From an uncultured Eubacteriales bacterium (GTDB lineage Bacteria; Bacillota; Clostridia; Oscillospirales; Butyricicoccaceae): a DNA stretch of 13,430 bases. The stretch covers positions 1 to 13,430 of the forward strand of contig CAJUIK010000051.1 in NCBI GenBank assembly GCA_910585875.1, written 5' to 3'. Both the position numbers and the translations under genes were made by a program. Positions 1-6,432 of this stretch are shown here, piece after piece (within the stretch, counting starts at the first letter, position 1; the number at the start of each line of letters is the position of its first letter). The notes beneath the pieces were generated by a model. The model did no database searches. It saw only the letters and a list, made by a program, of their open reading frames with translations, and had not been told where the DNA came from.

Positions 1-1296
1 AAAAACGCCCTGGTGGGTCTCCCCGTCCTCGCCCACCAGACCCGCCCGATCCACCCCGATCACCGCCGGCAGACGGCCGATGGCCAAATCGTGGATCATC
101 TGGTCGTAGCCTCGCTGAAGGAAGGTGGAATAGATGCAGCACACCGGCTTCATCCCTCCGGCGGCCAGCCCGCCGGACATGGCGACGGCGTGTTCTTCCG
201 CAATGCCCACGTCGAAAAAGCGGTCTGGATGGGCCCGGGCAAACTGCCCCAGGCCGGCGCCGTCCTCCATAGCGGCGGTGACGGCGCAGATCCGAGGGTC
301 TTCGCGGGCCATTTCCGTCAGACAAGCGCCCATCGCCGAGGAAAAATTCTCTCCAGAGCGTTTTTTAGGCGCTCCGGTTTCCACATCGAAGGGCGCTACG
401 CCGTGGAAGCTCTCCGGGCTGCGCTCCGAAGGGCCGTAGCCCTTGCCCTTGACGGTTTTGAAATGCAGCACGACGGGCCGGCGCAGCTTTTTGGCCTCGG
501 TCAGCAGGTATTTGACGGTTTTGACGTCGTGGCCGTCCGCCGGGCCCAGGTAGGCGAAGCCCATCAAGTCAAAAATCGTGGGCCGCAGCACGGCGGATTT
601 CACCCGGCGTTTCAGGGCGGAAACCCGGCCCACAGCCTCTTCGCCCCACTGATAGCGGAGAAACATGGCCTTGGTTCGGCTTTTCAAATCGATATATTGG
701 GGCTTCAGCCGGATGCGGGACAAGCGCTTGGCCACAGCGCCCACGTTGGGGCTGATGGACATCCCGTTGTCGTTGTAGATGACGATCAGCGGTTCGCCCG
801 ATTGGCCGGCGTCGTTCAGCGCCTCATAGGCCATGCCGCCGGTCATCGCGCCGTCTCCGATGACGCAAATCACATGGGAATCCTCTTCCCGCAGCGTCCG
901 AGCCCGAGCCAAGCCCAAGGCCGCCGAAACAGCGGCCGAAGCGTGGCCCCCCACAAAAGCGTCGTGAGGGCTCTCCCAGGGCCGCGGGAATCCGCTGATC
1001 CCCCCAAACTGCCGCAGAGTGTGAAATTCGTCCCGCCGGCCGGTGAGCAGCTTGTGGATATAGCATTGATGGCCCACGTCATAGAGGATTTTATCCTTTG
1101 GCGAGCGGAATACGCTTTCGATGGCGACGGCAATCTCCACAATGCCCAGGTTGGAAGCCAAATGCCCCCCTGTCTGGGAAACGCTGCTCACCAAAAACAG
1201 CCGGATTTCTGCGCAAAGGGCTGCCAGCTGCCCCTCCGTCAGCTTGCCGACGTCGTGAGGCGAGTCGATATGGGAAAGCAACGGATATGCGTCCAT
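1..1296 (-). CDS. dxs: 1-deoxy-D-xylulose-5-phosphate synthase (Dxs), C-terminal part beyond window edge
   Basis: This ThDP-dependent cytosolic enzyme condenses pyruvate with glyceraldehyde 3-phosphate to form 1-deoxy-D-xylulose 5-phosphate. That is the first step of the MEP isoprenoid pathway and also feeds thiamine and pyridoxal synthesis. The frame is open for 432 codons and is cut by the left edge; the family usually has about 620 residues, so roughly the last 190 are missing. Visible marks are HLASNLG near residue 45, the ThDP/Mg motif GDGAMTGG at 147-154 with NDN at 175-177, GPADGHD at 261-267, and DVGIAEEHA at 372-380, which carries the Glu equivalent to E. coli Glu370. The last residues seen are ETHQGVF, a conserved stretch. 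The ATG at 1296 follows a GGGGGAAC stretch about ten bases upstream. It lies 87 bases after ispA, with no clear promoter or terminator between, so co-transcription is likely. Confidence 0.97.
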   Translation of the reverse strand, partial: MDAYPLLSHIDSPHDVGKLTEGQLAALCAEIRLFLVSSVSQTGGHLASNLGIVEIAVAIESVFRSPKDKILYDVGHQCYIHKLLTGRRDEFHTLRQFGGISGFPRPWESPHDAFVGGHASAAVSAALGLARARTLREEDSHVICVIGDGAMTGGMAYEALNDAGQSGEPLIVIYNDNGMSISPNVGAVAKRLSRIRLKPQYIDLKSRTKAMFLRYQWGEEAVGRVSALKRRVKSAVLRPTIFDLMGFAYLGPADGHDVKTVKYLLTEAKKLRRPVVLHFKTVKGKGYGPSERSPESFHGVAPFDVETGAPKKRSGENFSSAMGACLTEMAREDPRICAVTAAMEDGAGLGQFARAHPDRFFDVGIAEEHAVAMSGGLAAGGMKPVCCIYSTFLQRGYDQMIHDLAIGRLPAVIGVDRAGLVGEDGETHQGVF

Positions 1297-1383
1297 ACTA
1301 ATTTCGTTCCCCCAAAAACCTGCGATTTTCGGGGCCCCCTTTTTTCTTGAATAAATTTGTGGACCTCCGCCCCTGCCGGCGGT

Positions 1384-2271
1384 CTACGCGGTCCGAGCCG
1401 TCAGACTTTGGGCCAGCTGCTGCAAAAACTCCGAGCCGGGCGCAGGGGCGATCTCCTGCACGGCCTGCTCAGTCAGCTGCCGAACCATGCGGCGGCACTC
1501 TTCCAGACCGTAAAAGGAGACGAAGGTGGTTTTGCCCTGAGAGGCGTCGCTGCCAATTGGCTTTCCAAATACCGCCGGATCCCCCTCGCAATCCAGAATG
1601 TCGTCTTGAATCTGGAACGCTAAGCCCAGATTATCGGCGTAATGCCGGGCCCGCTGCATGATTTCCCCTTCTTCTCCGGCCAGGGCGCAGCCGGCGGCGC
1701 AGGCGGCCAGCAGCAGCCGGCCGGTTTTCAGCCGCACCATCTCCTCCAGCTGCTGGGCCTGGGGCTTTTCTCGCTCAAAGGCCAAATCCATCGTCTGGCC
1801 GCCGATCATCCCCTCCATGCCGGCGCAGAAAGCCGCAATAGAGGCCGCTTTCATGGCCCAAGCCGGCTGAATCCGAGGGCAAGCCTGGCCCAGCATGACT
1901 TCAAAGGCCCGAGTCAGTAAGCCGTCTCCGGCCAGCAGAGCCATGGCCTCGCCATACGCTTTGTGGTTGGAAGGCCGCCCCCGGCGCAGGTCGTCGTCGT
2001 CCATACAAGGCAGGTCGTCGTGGATCAGGGAATAGGCGTGAATCATCTCCAAGCCGCAGGCAAAGGGCAGAGCGTCTTCCGCCTGACCGCCGCACAGGGC
2101 GTAACACTCCATCAACAGGATGGGCCGCAGCCGTTTGCCCGGCGCCAACGCGCTGTAGCGGGCGGCGGCGAAGAGGGTTTCCAAGGGCCCCTTCTCGGCG
2201 GGCAGATAGCGCTCCAACCCCTGTTGGATCAGCTCGGCGTAACAGGCCATTTTGTCTTCCAGCCGCGTCAT
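1384..2271 (-). CDS. ispA: Polyprenyl synthetase, farnesyl diphosphate synthase type (IspA)
   Basis: This soluble trans-prenyltransferase of the isoprenoid synthase fold joins isopentenyl diphosphate to allylic diphosphates, most likely making farnesyl diphosphate (C15) for undecaprenyl and quinone side-chain synthesis. It has 295 residues, normal for the family. The first aspartate-rich motif, DDLPCMDDDD with RRGRP, begins at residue 85. The second, DDILD, is at 223-227. GKRLRP at 45-50 and QTMDL near 159-163 are also conserved, as is the KPIGSDASQGKTT stretch. The start ATG overlaps the xseB stop codon (ATGA), which points to translational coupling. Product chain length (C15 or C20) cannot be fixed from sequence alone. 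The position next to dxs matches the Bacillus and clostridial gene order. Confidence 0.95.
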   Translation of the reverse strand: MTRLEDKMACYAELIQQGLERYLPAEKGPLETLFAAARYSALAPGKRLRPILLMECYALCGGQAEDALPFACGLEMIHAYSLIHDDLPCMDDDDLRRGRPSNHKAYGEAMALLAGDGLLTRAFEVMLGQACPRIQPAWAMKAASIAAFCAGMEGMIGGQTMDLAFEREKPQAQQLEEMVRLKTGRLLLAACAAGCALAGEEGEIMQRARHYADNLGLAFQIQDDILDCEGDPAVFGKPIGSDASQGKTTFVSFYGLEECRRMVRQLTEQAVQEIAPAPGSEFLQQLAQSLTARTA

Positions 2272-2501
2272 TCCCCGGCCTCCTCTTCAAAGGGCCGGGT
2301 TTCCGGCCCCTGGGGGCCTTTGACCAGCAGGCTGACCTTTTGCTCCGCCTGATCCAGGGCCGAGGAGCATTTTTTGATCAGCCCGGCCCCCTCTTCAAAA
2401 AGGGCCAGGCTCTGGTCCAGAGGGGCGTCTCCCCGCTCCAGCAGGCGGACGATCTCCTCAATGCGCTTCATCGCCGTTTCAAACACAAATTGTTCAGCCA
2501 T
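2268..2501 (-). CDS. xseB: Exodeoxyribonuclease VII small subunit (XseB)
   Basis: This is the small helical subunit of exonuclease VII, which degrades single-stranded DNA to short oligonucleotides together with XseA. It has 77 residues, the usual size. The typical core is FETAMKRIEEIVRLLERGD at about residues 7-25, followed by LDQSLALFEEGAGLIKKC, which forms a two-helix hairpin. The C-terminal tail is acidic and low in complexity. The ATG at 2501 is preceded by AGGAGG with eight bases of spacing, so the start is well supported. The gene begins 12 bases after xseA ends and overlaps ispA by four bases, so xseA, xseB and ispA almost certainly share a transcript. Confidence 0.95.
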   Translation of the reverse strand: MAEQFVFETAMKRIEEIVRLLERGDAPLDQSLALFEEGAGLIKKCSSALDQAEQKVSLLVKGPQGPETRPFEEEAGE

Positions 2502-2513
2502 ATCTCCATCCTC

Positions 2514-3722
2514 CTATCCGTTACGCTGCCGGACCTCTTCCACCAGGCAATCGGCCTCCCCTTGATGCAGCCGCACCCGGACCCGGTCGCCGGCCTGCAA
2601 ATCCCCGGCGGTTTTCACAATCTGGTCGTCTTTCGTCATAAACCCATAGCCTCGGCCCAGCACCTTTAGAGGGCTCAAGGCGTCCAGCGCGGCGGCCCGG
2701 CCGATAAAAGCCTTCCGCCGGCGGCTCACGGCCTCCCGGGCGGCGGAGGCCATCCGCTCCTGGCTGAAAGATAGGTTCAGCCGCAGTTCGTTCAGGTATT
2801 CTCCGGGGCTTTGCATGATTTTCTTGGAGGCCGCGGCCTCCAAGCGCTGGCGAAGCTGCTGAACCTTCCGCTTCTCCGCCAAAATCGCCCGACTGGAAAG
2901 ATCCCGCAGCCGCAGCAGCAGTTCGTCCTGGTCGGGCGCGGCCAGCTCGGCCCCGTTGGAAGGGGTGGCCGCCCGCAAATCCGCCGCATAATCCGCGATG
3001 GTGATATCCGGCTCGTGGCCCACGGCGGAAATCACCGGAATGGAGCAGCGGTAAAGAGCCCGGGCCACGACCTCTTCATTGAAGGCCCACAGGTCTTCAA
3101 TGGAGCCGCCGCCCCGTCCCGCGATAATCAAATCGGCCAGCCGATACCGGTCGATATAATCCAGCATATCGGCGATTTGCTGGGCGGCCCCCTCCCCCTG
3201 GACTTTCACCGGACAAACCAGCGCCTGACAGAGGGGCCAGCGCTTTTTCAAAATGCGCAGCATATCCCGAACGGCGGCGCCGGTGGGCGAAGTGACCAGG
3301 GCGATCCGCCCCGGATAAAGGGGCAGAGGCTTTTTATGTCCCTTGCTGAAAAGCCCTTCTCGATAGAGCTTCTCCTTCAGCTGCTCAAAGGCCATGTACA
3401 GGGCGCCCACGCCGTCCGGCGCCATTTCGTTGACGTAAATCTGGTACTGTCCGCTTTTGGGGAACAGGCTGACCCGGCCATAGGCGATGACTTTCATACC
3501 CGATTCCGGCCGGAATCGCAGCTTGCTTGCCGCCGCGGCGAACATCACGCCGCTGACCGCCGCGTTTTCGTCCTTCAATGTGAAATAGCAGTGACCGGAA
3601 GAATGGATTTTGAAATTGGAAAGCTCCCCCCGCAGGCACAGGGATTGGAGAGGCGCCGTGTTGTCCAACAGGGCTTTGATATAGTTGTTTAGCTGGGTGA
3701 CGGTAATGGGTTTGGCGTTCAA
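2514..3722 (-). CDS. xseA: Exodeoxyribonuclease VII large subunit (XseA), TTG start
   Basis: This catalytic subunit of exonuclease VII acts on single-stranded DNA from either end in mismatch repair and damage clearance. I place the start at TTG 3722, giving 402 residues. The mature start NAKPITVTQLNNYIK matches the family, and an AGGGGGA ribosome binding site lies six bases upstream. An in-frame extension to 3785 would add only an Arg-rich segment read from inside the upstream gene. The N-terminal OB fold (about residues 1-100) includes LRGELSNFKIHSSGHCYFTL. The catalytic core follows, with LVTSPTGAAVRD, IIAGRGGGSIEDLWAFNEE and SAVGHEPDITIADYAADLRA. The C-terminal part is a long Arg/Gln/Glu-rich coiled coil ending in LKVLGRGYGF. 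The start overlaps the upstream stop codon as TTGA. Confidence 0.95.
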   Translation of the reverse strand: MNAKPITVTQLNNYIKALLDNTAPLQSLCLRGELSNFKIHSSGHCYFTLKDENAAVSGVMFAAAASKLRFRPESGMKVIAYGRVSLFPKSGQYQIYVNEMAPDGVGALYMAFEQLKEKLYREGLFSKGHKKPLPLYPGRIALVTSPTGAAVRDMLRILKKRWPLCQALVCPVKVQGEGAAQQIADMLDYIDRYRLADLIIAGRGGGSIEDLWAFNEEVVARALYRCSIPVISAVGHEPDITIADYAADLRAATPSNGAELAAPDQDELLLRLRDLSSRAILAEKRKVQQLRQRLEAAASKKIMQSPGEYLNELRLNLSFSQERMASAAREAVSRRRKAFIGRAAALDALSPLKVLGRGYGFMTKDDQIVKTAGDLQAGDRVRVRLHQGEADCLVEEVRQRNG

Positions 3723-4666
3723 TCGGATTCCCCCTTTTCCAGAGCCGCCAGCACAGCGGCGCCGACGGCGTTGTCTCCATTGCATCCTTTGGCGGCAAAC
3801 ACAACCTCCGGCCTGCCGGCAAAGGCCCGCTGCATCTGGCTGGAGGCTGTGACGCCGCCGGAAAACAGCAGGGGCAGCCGGTATTGCTCCAAGGCCTGCT
3901 CTGTAATTCGCTCTACCGCTTTGACTATGGATTGGAGGACAAAAGCGGCCGTCTCCTCCGGCGGCGCGCCCTGCCGAATCCGCTCTTCAAATTTATTTTC
4001 CAGGCCGGAGAGAGAAAACTCCAGCCCCCGGCTTTTAGGGACAAAGGGACGGATCTCCCCTTGCGCCCTCTGAGCCAGCTTGTCCAGATGAATACCGCAG
4101 GGAAAGGGCAGGCCCAACCGGACCCCGGCCCGGTCGACGACCTGCCCGGCGGCCAAATCCGCCGTCCCTCCAATTCGGGAGACCTTGAGCCTGGTTTCCG
4201 GGCAGGGCTCCGCCAGCAGCAGCTCGGTGGTCCCGCCGGAAAGATGCCAGGAGAGAAAGGGCTTTTCCAACCAATCCAGCCGGTCCACCGACCAAAGGGC
4301 GGAAGAAATATGCCCCTGCTGATGGGAAAAAGCGAAGGCGGGAACCCCCAGGACGGCGGCGCAGGTCTGGGCCGCCGCCTGCCCCGCCAGAAAGCAGGGC
4401 ATATAGGAATCCTGCCGATTCCGAGGGCGGGCGGAATAGCCTACGGCGGCTATGGGGCGCCGCTCCCCCGCCTGGGCGAACAGCTCTTCCGCCACTTCTC
4501 CCAGCTGCCGGACGTGCTGAAACAGAGCTTCGCTCTGGCGCAGGCCCAGCGTCCCCGCCGGCGTCTCCAAAAAACGGCCTTGACCAATGGCCTGGCCGTT
4601 TTGGCTGTCGTACAGCGCGGCGGAGGTTTTATAATTGCTGGTGTCGAACCCGAGAAACCAGGCCAT
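3719..4666 (-). CDS. TsaD/Kae1-like paralogue (peptidase M22 family, Kae1-like domain)
   Basis: This is a 315-residue protein of the ASKHA/Kae1 superfamily, related to TsaD (the tRNA t6A synthesis subunit) but probably not TsaD itself. It begins LGFDTSNYKTSAALYD. The metal-binding HxxxH pattern is present as HQQGH (115-119). The nucleotide-binding SGGTT is at 143-147, AAGQVVDRAG at 172-181, FSGGVTASSQMQRAF at about 268-282, and the C-terminal metal-ligand Asp in GDNA at 297-300. The stretch SARPRNRQDSYMP replaces the GPGL-type segment of canonical TsaD, which is why I call it a paralogue. The family was once labelled O-sialoglycoprotein endopeptidase; that label is not supported as a function. 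AGGAG lies nine bases before the ATG. It sits between nusB and xseA, the place folD has in Bacillus. Exact function unknown; t6A-related, kinase-like or regulatory roles are possible. Confidence 0.85.
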   Translation of the reverse strand: MAWFLGFDTSNYKTSAALYDSQNGQAIGQGRFLETPAGTLGLRQSEALFQHVRQLGEVAEELFAQAGERRPIAAVGYSARPRNRQDSYMPCFLAGQAAAQTCAAVLGVPAFAFSHQQGHISSALWSVDRLDWLEKPFLSWHLSGGTTELLLAEPCPETRLKVSRIGGTADLAAGQVVDRAGVRLGLPFPCGIHLDKLAQRAQGEIRPFVPKSRGLEFSLSGLENKFEERIRQGAPPEETAAFVLQSIVKAVERITEQALEQYRLPLLFSGGVTASSQMQRAFAGRPEVVFAAKGCNGDNAVGAAVLAALEKGESD

Positions 4667-4712
4667 TCCAATCAGCTCCTTTTTCCGATAAAATTCGACG
4701 GATTTTCAAAGA

Positions 4713-5168
4713 CTATTTGGCCTGTTCGGGCAGCTCGTTGGCGATGAAAGAGGCCAGCACGCCGTTGACAAAACTCGCCGTTTCCGGGGAATCATAGCGT
4801 TTGCAAAGCTCCAAGGCCTCGTTGACAGAGGCGCCCACGGGAATCTGCAGATACAGCATTTCATACATGGACAGCCGAATGACGCATTTGGCCACCCGGG
4901 AGATGCGGGAGACCGACCAGCCTACCGCATATTTTTCGATATATGTATCCAGCTCCGGCCCGTGGGTCAAAACCCCCGCGGAGGCCCGGTTCAGATAATC
5001 CGTCTGATCCTCGGAGATCTCGGCCCGATACAGCTCGTATTCCCCGGCCAGCGATTCAAAATGCTCCAGCGTCAGAGCGTCTTTGACAAAGCGCTCCGGG
5101 GATTTTTCCGAATATTCCCCAGAATAAATCATGTGCAGGACGATTTCCCGCGCTTCTCTTCTGTTCAT
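4713..5168 (-). CDS. nusB: Transcription antitermination factor NusB
   Basis: This is an all-helical RNA-binding protein that, with NusE (S10), recognises boxA in rRNA leaders and supports antitermination. I chose ATG 5168 (151 residues) because MNRREAREIV is the canonical family start. GGAG lies only two bases upstream, and a second possible ATG at 5180 would add four residues. The C-terminal half carries the hallmark SRISRVAKCVIRLSMYEMLY (about 87-106) and VNEALELCKRYDSPETASFVNGVL (about 115-138). The reading frame continues upstream to a TTG at 5237, but that stretch lies in the proposed structured leader and does not look like NusB. It is the first gene of a unit that continues into the TsaD-like gene 46 bases downstream. 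Leader structure and promoter are listed separately. Confidence 0.95.
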   Translation of the reverse strand: MNRREAREIVLHMIYSGEYSEKSPERFVKDALTLEHFESLAGEYELYRAEISEDQTDYLNRASAGVLTHGPELDTYIEKYAVGWSVSRISRVAKCVIRLSMYEMLYLQIPVGASVNEALELCKRYDSPETASFVNGVLASFIANELPEQAK

Positions 5169-5181
5169 AACTCCATCCATT

Positions 5182-5249
5182 CCGCCGCCTGGGGCGACAA
5201 ATTTTTCGGCTCTCCCCAACCTGTCGGTTTTCGTCAAGCCAGGCGGCGG
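5182..5249 (-). promoter_or_regulatory. Structured 5' leader of nusB (11-bp inverted repeat with nested stems)
   Basis: On the minus strand CCGCCGCCTGG (5249-5239) is perfectly complementary to CCAGGCGGCGG (5192-5182), with 46 bases between. Inside lies a second pair, CGACA (5226-5222) with TGTCG (5199-5195), and inside that GGTT (5221-5218) with AGCC (5211-5208, one G-U pair) around a six-base loop. The predicted RNA would start only a few bases before the first arm, and the second arm ends one base before ATG 5180 and 13 bases before ATG 5168. The base pairing is seen directly; a regulatory role for nusB is inference. No known riboswitch class was recognised. Confidence 0.5.
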
Positions 5250-5263
5250 GCGCCGCTTCTTGT

Positions 5264-5292
5264 ATTATACACAATCTCGCCAGAAAATAAAA
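5264..5292 (-). promoter_or_regulatory. Likely SigA-type promoter of the nusB operon
   Basis: A perfect TATAAT lies at 5269-5264, between the upstream terminator and nusB. The hexamer 17 bases further upstream, TTTTAT (5292-5287), is a poor -35 match, so strength or an activator requirement is uncertain. The predicted start of transcription is near 5257, giving a leader of about 90 bases. Position directly after a terminator supports it as the promoter for nusB through dxs. Confidence 0.55.
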
Positions 5293-5314
5293 GAGCTCTG
5301 GGCCACATTCCGGC

Positions 5315-5344
5315 AAAAAAGCCCGGCCGTTACCCGGCCAGGCT
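5315..5344 (-). terminator. Rho-independent terminator after the Asp23-family gene
   Basis: On the minus strand GCCTGGCCG (5343-5335), a five-base loop (5334-5330) and CGGCCGGGC (5329-5321) form a nine-pair stem with one G-U pair. Six Ts follow (5320-5315). It lies 28 bases after the yqhY stop codon and would end transcripts coming from spoIIIA and yqhY. Confidence 0.85.
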
Positions 5345-5371
5345 CTCTTTCCGCTCGCCGGAGCGAAGCGG

Positions 5372-5758
5372 CTATTTTTTGGGCAGCTGGATGCCGTTGA
5401 CTTGGACGTCTACTCCAGCCACCCGGATGCCCGTCATGGATTCCACGGCGTTTTTCACATTCTTTTGCAAATTCCTGGCCACCTCGGTCACCGAGCTGCC
5501 ATATTGCAGGATGACGCTGCACAGCACGGCGCAGCCCTGGCTCTCCTCATCGAAGCTGATTTTGACGCCCCGGGCCAGGCTGCGGCGGGCGCCCAGCATC
5601 TCGCTGATCTCCGCCCCCATGCTGGCGGCGGGGGCGGCGACCCCTTCCGTCTCGCACATGGCGATTGCGGCGATGGAGGCCGCCACATCCTCAGAAATTC
5701 TGATATTCCCTTCGGGGCTGTCCTCGCCGCAAGGCCAGTATTCCTTCACGTCGCTCAT
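5372..5758 (-). CDS. yqhY: Asp23/Gls24 (YloU-type) envelope-stress family protein, YqhY
   Basis: This is a small soluble protein of the Asp23/DUF322 family, 128 residues. Family members lie immediately upstream of nusB in Bacillus (yqhY) and many Clostridia, and have been linked to envelope homeostasis or acetyl-CoA carboxylase control; the molecular function is not settled. The sequence shows GNIRISEDVAASIAAIA (about 17-33), a segment ending VKISFD (65-70), and a C-terminal helix-strand portion VARNLQKNVKNAVESMTGIRVAGVDVQVNGI that is typical of the family. ATG 5758 is preceded by GAGGAGG with eight bases of spacing; the frame extends to 5824 but without a better start. A promoter-like pair and an inverted repeat lie directly upstream, and a terminator follows. 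No accB or accC is adjacent, unlike in Bacillus. Confidence 0.9.
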   Translation of the reverse strand: MSDVKEYWPCGEDSPEGNIRISEDVAASIAAIAMCETEGVAAPAASMGAEISEMLGARRSLARGVKISFDEESQGCAVLCSVILQYGSSVTEVARNLQKNVKNAVESMTGIRVAGVDVQVNGIQLPKK

Positions 5759-5769
5759 TTCCGTTTCCT

Positions 5770-5813
5770 CCTCGGATGATGTGTATGTATTCTCTATTCT
5801 AACCCATCCGAGG
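5770..5813 (-). repeat. 9-bp inverted repeat spanning the yqhY promoter -10 box and ribosome binding site
   Basis: On the minus strand CCTCGGATG (5813-5805) and CATCCGAGG (5778-5770) are perfect complements separated by 26 AT-rich bases. The second arm shares four bases with the GAGGAGG ribosome binding site of yqhY (5773-5767). The first arm lies upstream of the predicted -10 box, so only read-through RNA from spoIIIA would contain both arms. It could instead be a DNA operator. Confidence 0.6.
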
Positions 5814-5824
5814 GCGGGAAGCAA
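5796..5824 (-). promoter_or_regulatory. Likely SigA-type promoter of yqhY
   Basis: TTGCTT (5824-5819) and TAGAAT (5801-5796) are separated by exactly 17 bases. The -10 box matches five of six consensus bases, the -35 box three of six. The predicted start is near 5789, about 30 bases before the ATG at 5758. The -35 box overlaps the last codons of spoIIIAH. A second, SigE-like CATACACAT lies just downstream (5785-5777), so mother-cell control is also possible. Confidence 0.5.
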
Positions 5825-5830
5825 GGAAAA

Positions 5831-6415
5831 TCAGGCGGTTTCTATAATTTGAATGGCGTCCGCCGCAAACTCTGTCTCGCTGATGACGATATCCCGGATT
5901 CTGGCCGCGTCCTCGGCCTGCAAACCCTGCTCGGTCTTGTGGACGATGACGTTGACGCCGTCGTCGTTGATAAAGGTCACGCAGTCCTGATACCCTTTGG
6001 CGACCACCAGGTTTTCAATCCGGGCTTCTTTCAGCGCGTTTTCCGCCATGGCGGAAATGGAGGCTTCCGCCTGCTCTCTGGACTGCTGGTCGGCGTTCTG
6101 ATTCTCGCTGGTTTGCTTGAAAATGCTTACCGCTTCGTCCCGGGCCTTTTGGCGGGAAAGCCGGGCCTGGGAGAAATAATCGGAGGCCGCCGCAGCCGTC
6201 TGGTCGTCCCCCGCCGGGTCCAAATCGGCGATTTCCGATTGCCCAGGCTCGGTTTTATCCACCATCTGGCTTTCTCCCAGGATTTTAGGGTCTTCAAATT
6301 CTCCAGCTTCATTGATCTGCTGGTCTCCCCGCTGATAGCTCCAGTTGAGATATGCCGCCACGCAGAGCATCAGGGCGATGACAGAATAAACGGCGCTTCT
6401 TCTTTTGATGACCAT
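5831..6415 (-). CDS. spoIIIAH: Stage III sporulation protein AH (SpoIIIAH)
   Basis: This mother-cell membrane protein has an intermembrane domain that pairs with forespore SpoIIQ to form the channel or feeding-tube ring across the two septal membranes. It has 194 residues, with one N-terminal transmembrane helix (about 8-24) after the basic start MVIKRR. A Ser/Glu/Gln-rich linker follows, then a helical stretch SDYFSQARLSRQKARDEAVS. The YscJ/FliF-like ring-building domain runs from about 120 to the end (IENLVVAKGYQDCVTFIN, INDDGVNVIVH, IRDIVISETEF). ATG 6415 has AGGAGGAG at a good distance; upstream in-frame codons as far as 6538 lie inside spoIIIAG and lack such a site. Only 17 bases separate it from spoIIIAG. 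Confidence 0.95.
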   Translation of the reverse strand: MVIKRRSAVYSVIALMLCVAAYLNWSYQRGDQQINEAGEFEDPKILGESQMVDKTEPGQSEIADLDPAGDDQTAAAASDYFSQARLSRQKARDEAVSIFKQTSENQNADQQSREQAEASISAMAENALKEARIENLVVAKGYQDCVTFINDDGVNVIVHKTEQGLQAEDAARIRDIVISETEFAADAIQIIETA

Positions 6416-6432
6416 GGTTTGTCTCCTCCTGC

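Noticed and set aside
13..1350. 445-codon plus-strand open frame opposite dxs
   Set aside because: It is the antisense shadow of dxs. The translation is low in recognisable motifs, while the opposite strand encodes an intact conserved Dxs. High GC and avoidance of TTA, CTA and TCA codons explain the openness.
1297..1383. Possible promoter or terminator between ispA and dxs
   Set aside because: No stem with a T run and no convincing -10/-35 pair could be found. The GC palindromes present are short.
5169..5237. Upstream extension of the nusB frame to TTG 5237
   Set aside because: The extra residues do not match NusB and fall in the structured leader. MNRREAR is the family start.
5286..5296. 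boxA-like GCTCTTTTATT upstream of nusB, suggesting NusB autoregulation
   Set aside because: It lies upstream of the predicted -10 box and overlaps the -35 region, so it would not be in the nusB transcript. It is also downstream of, not before, the only terminator it could affect.
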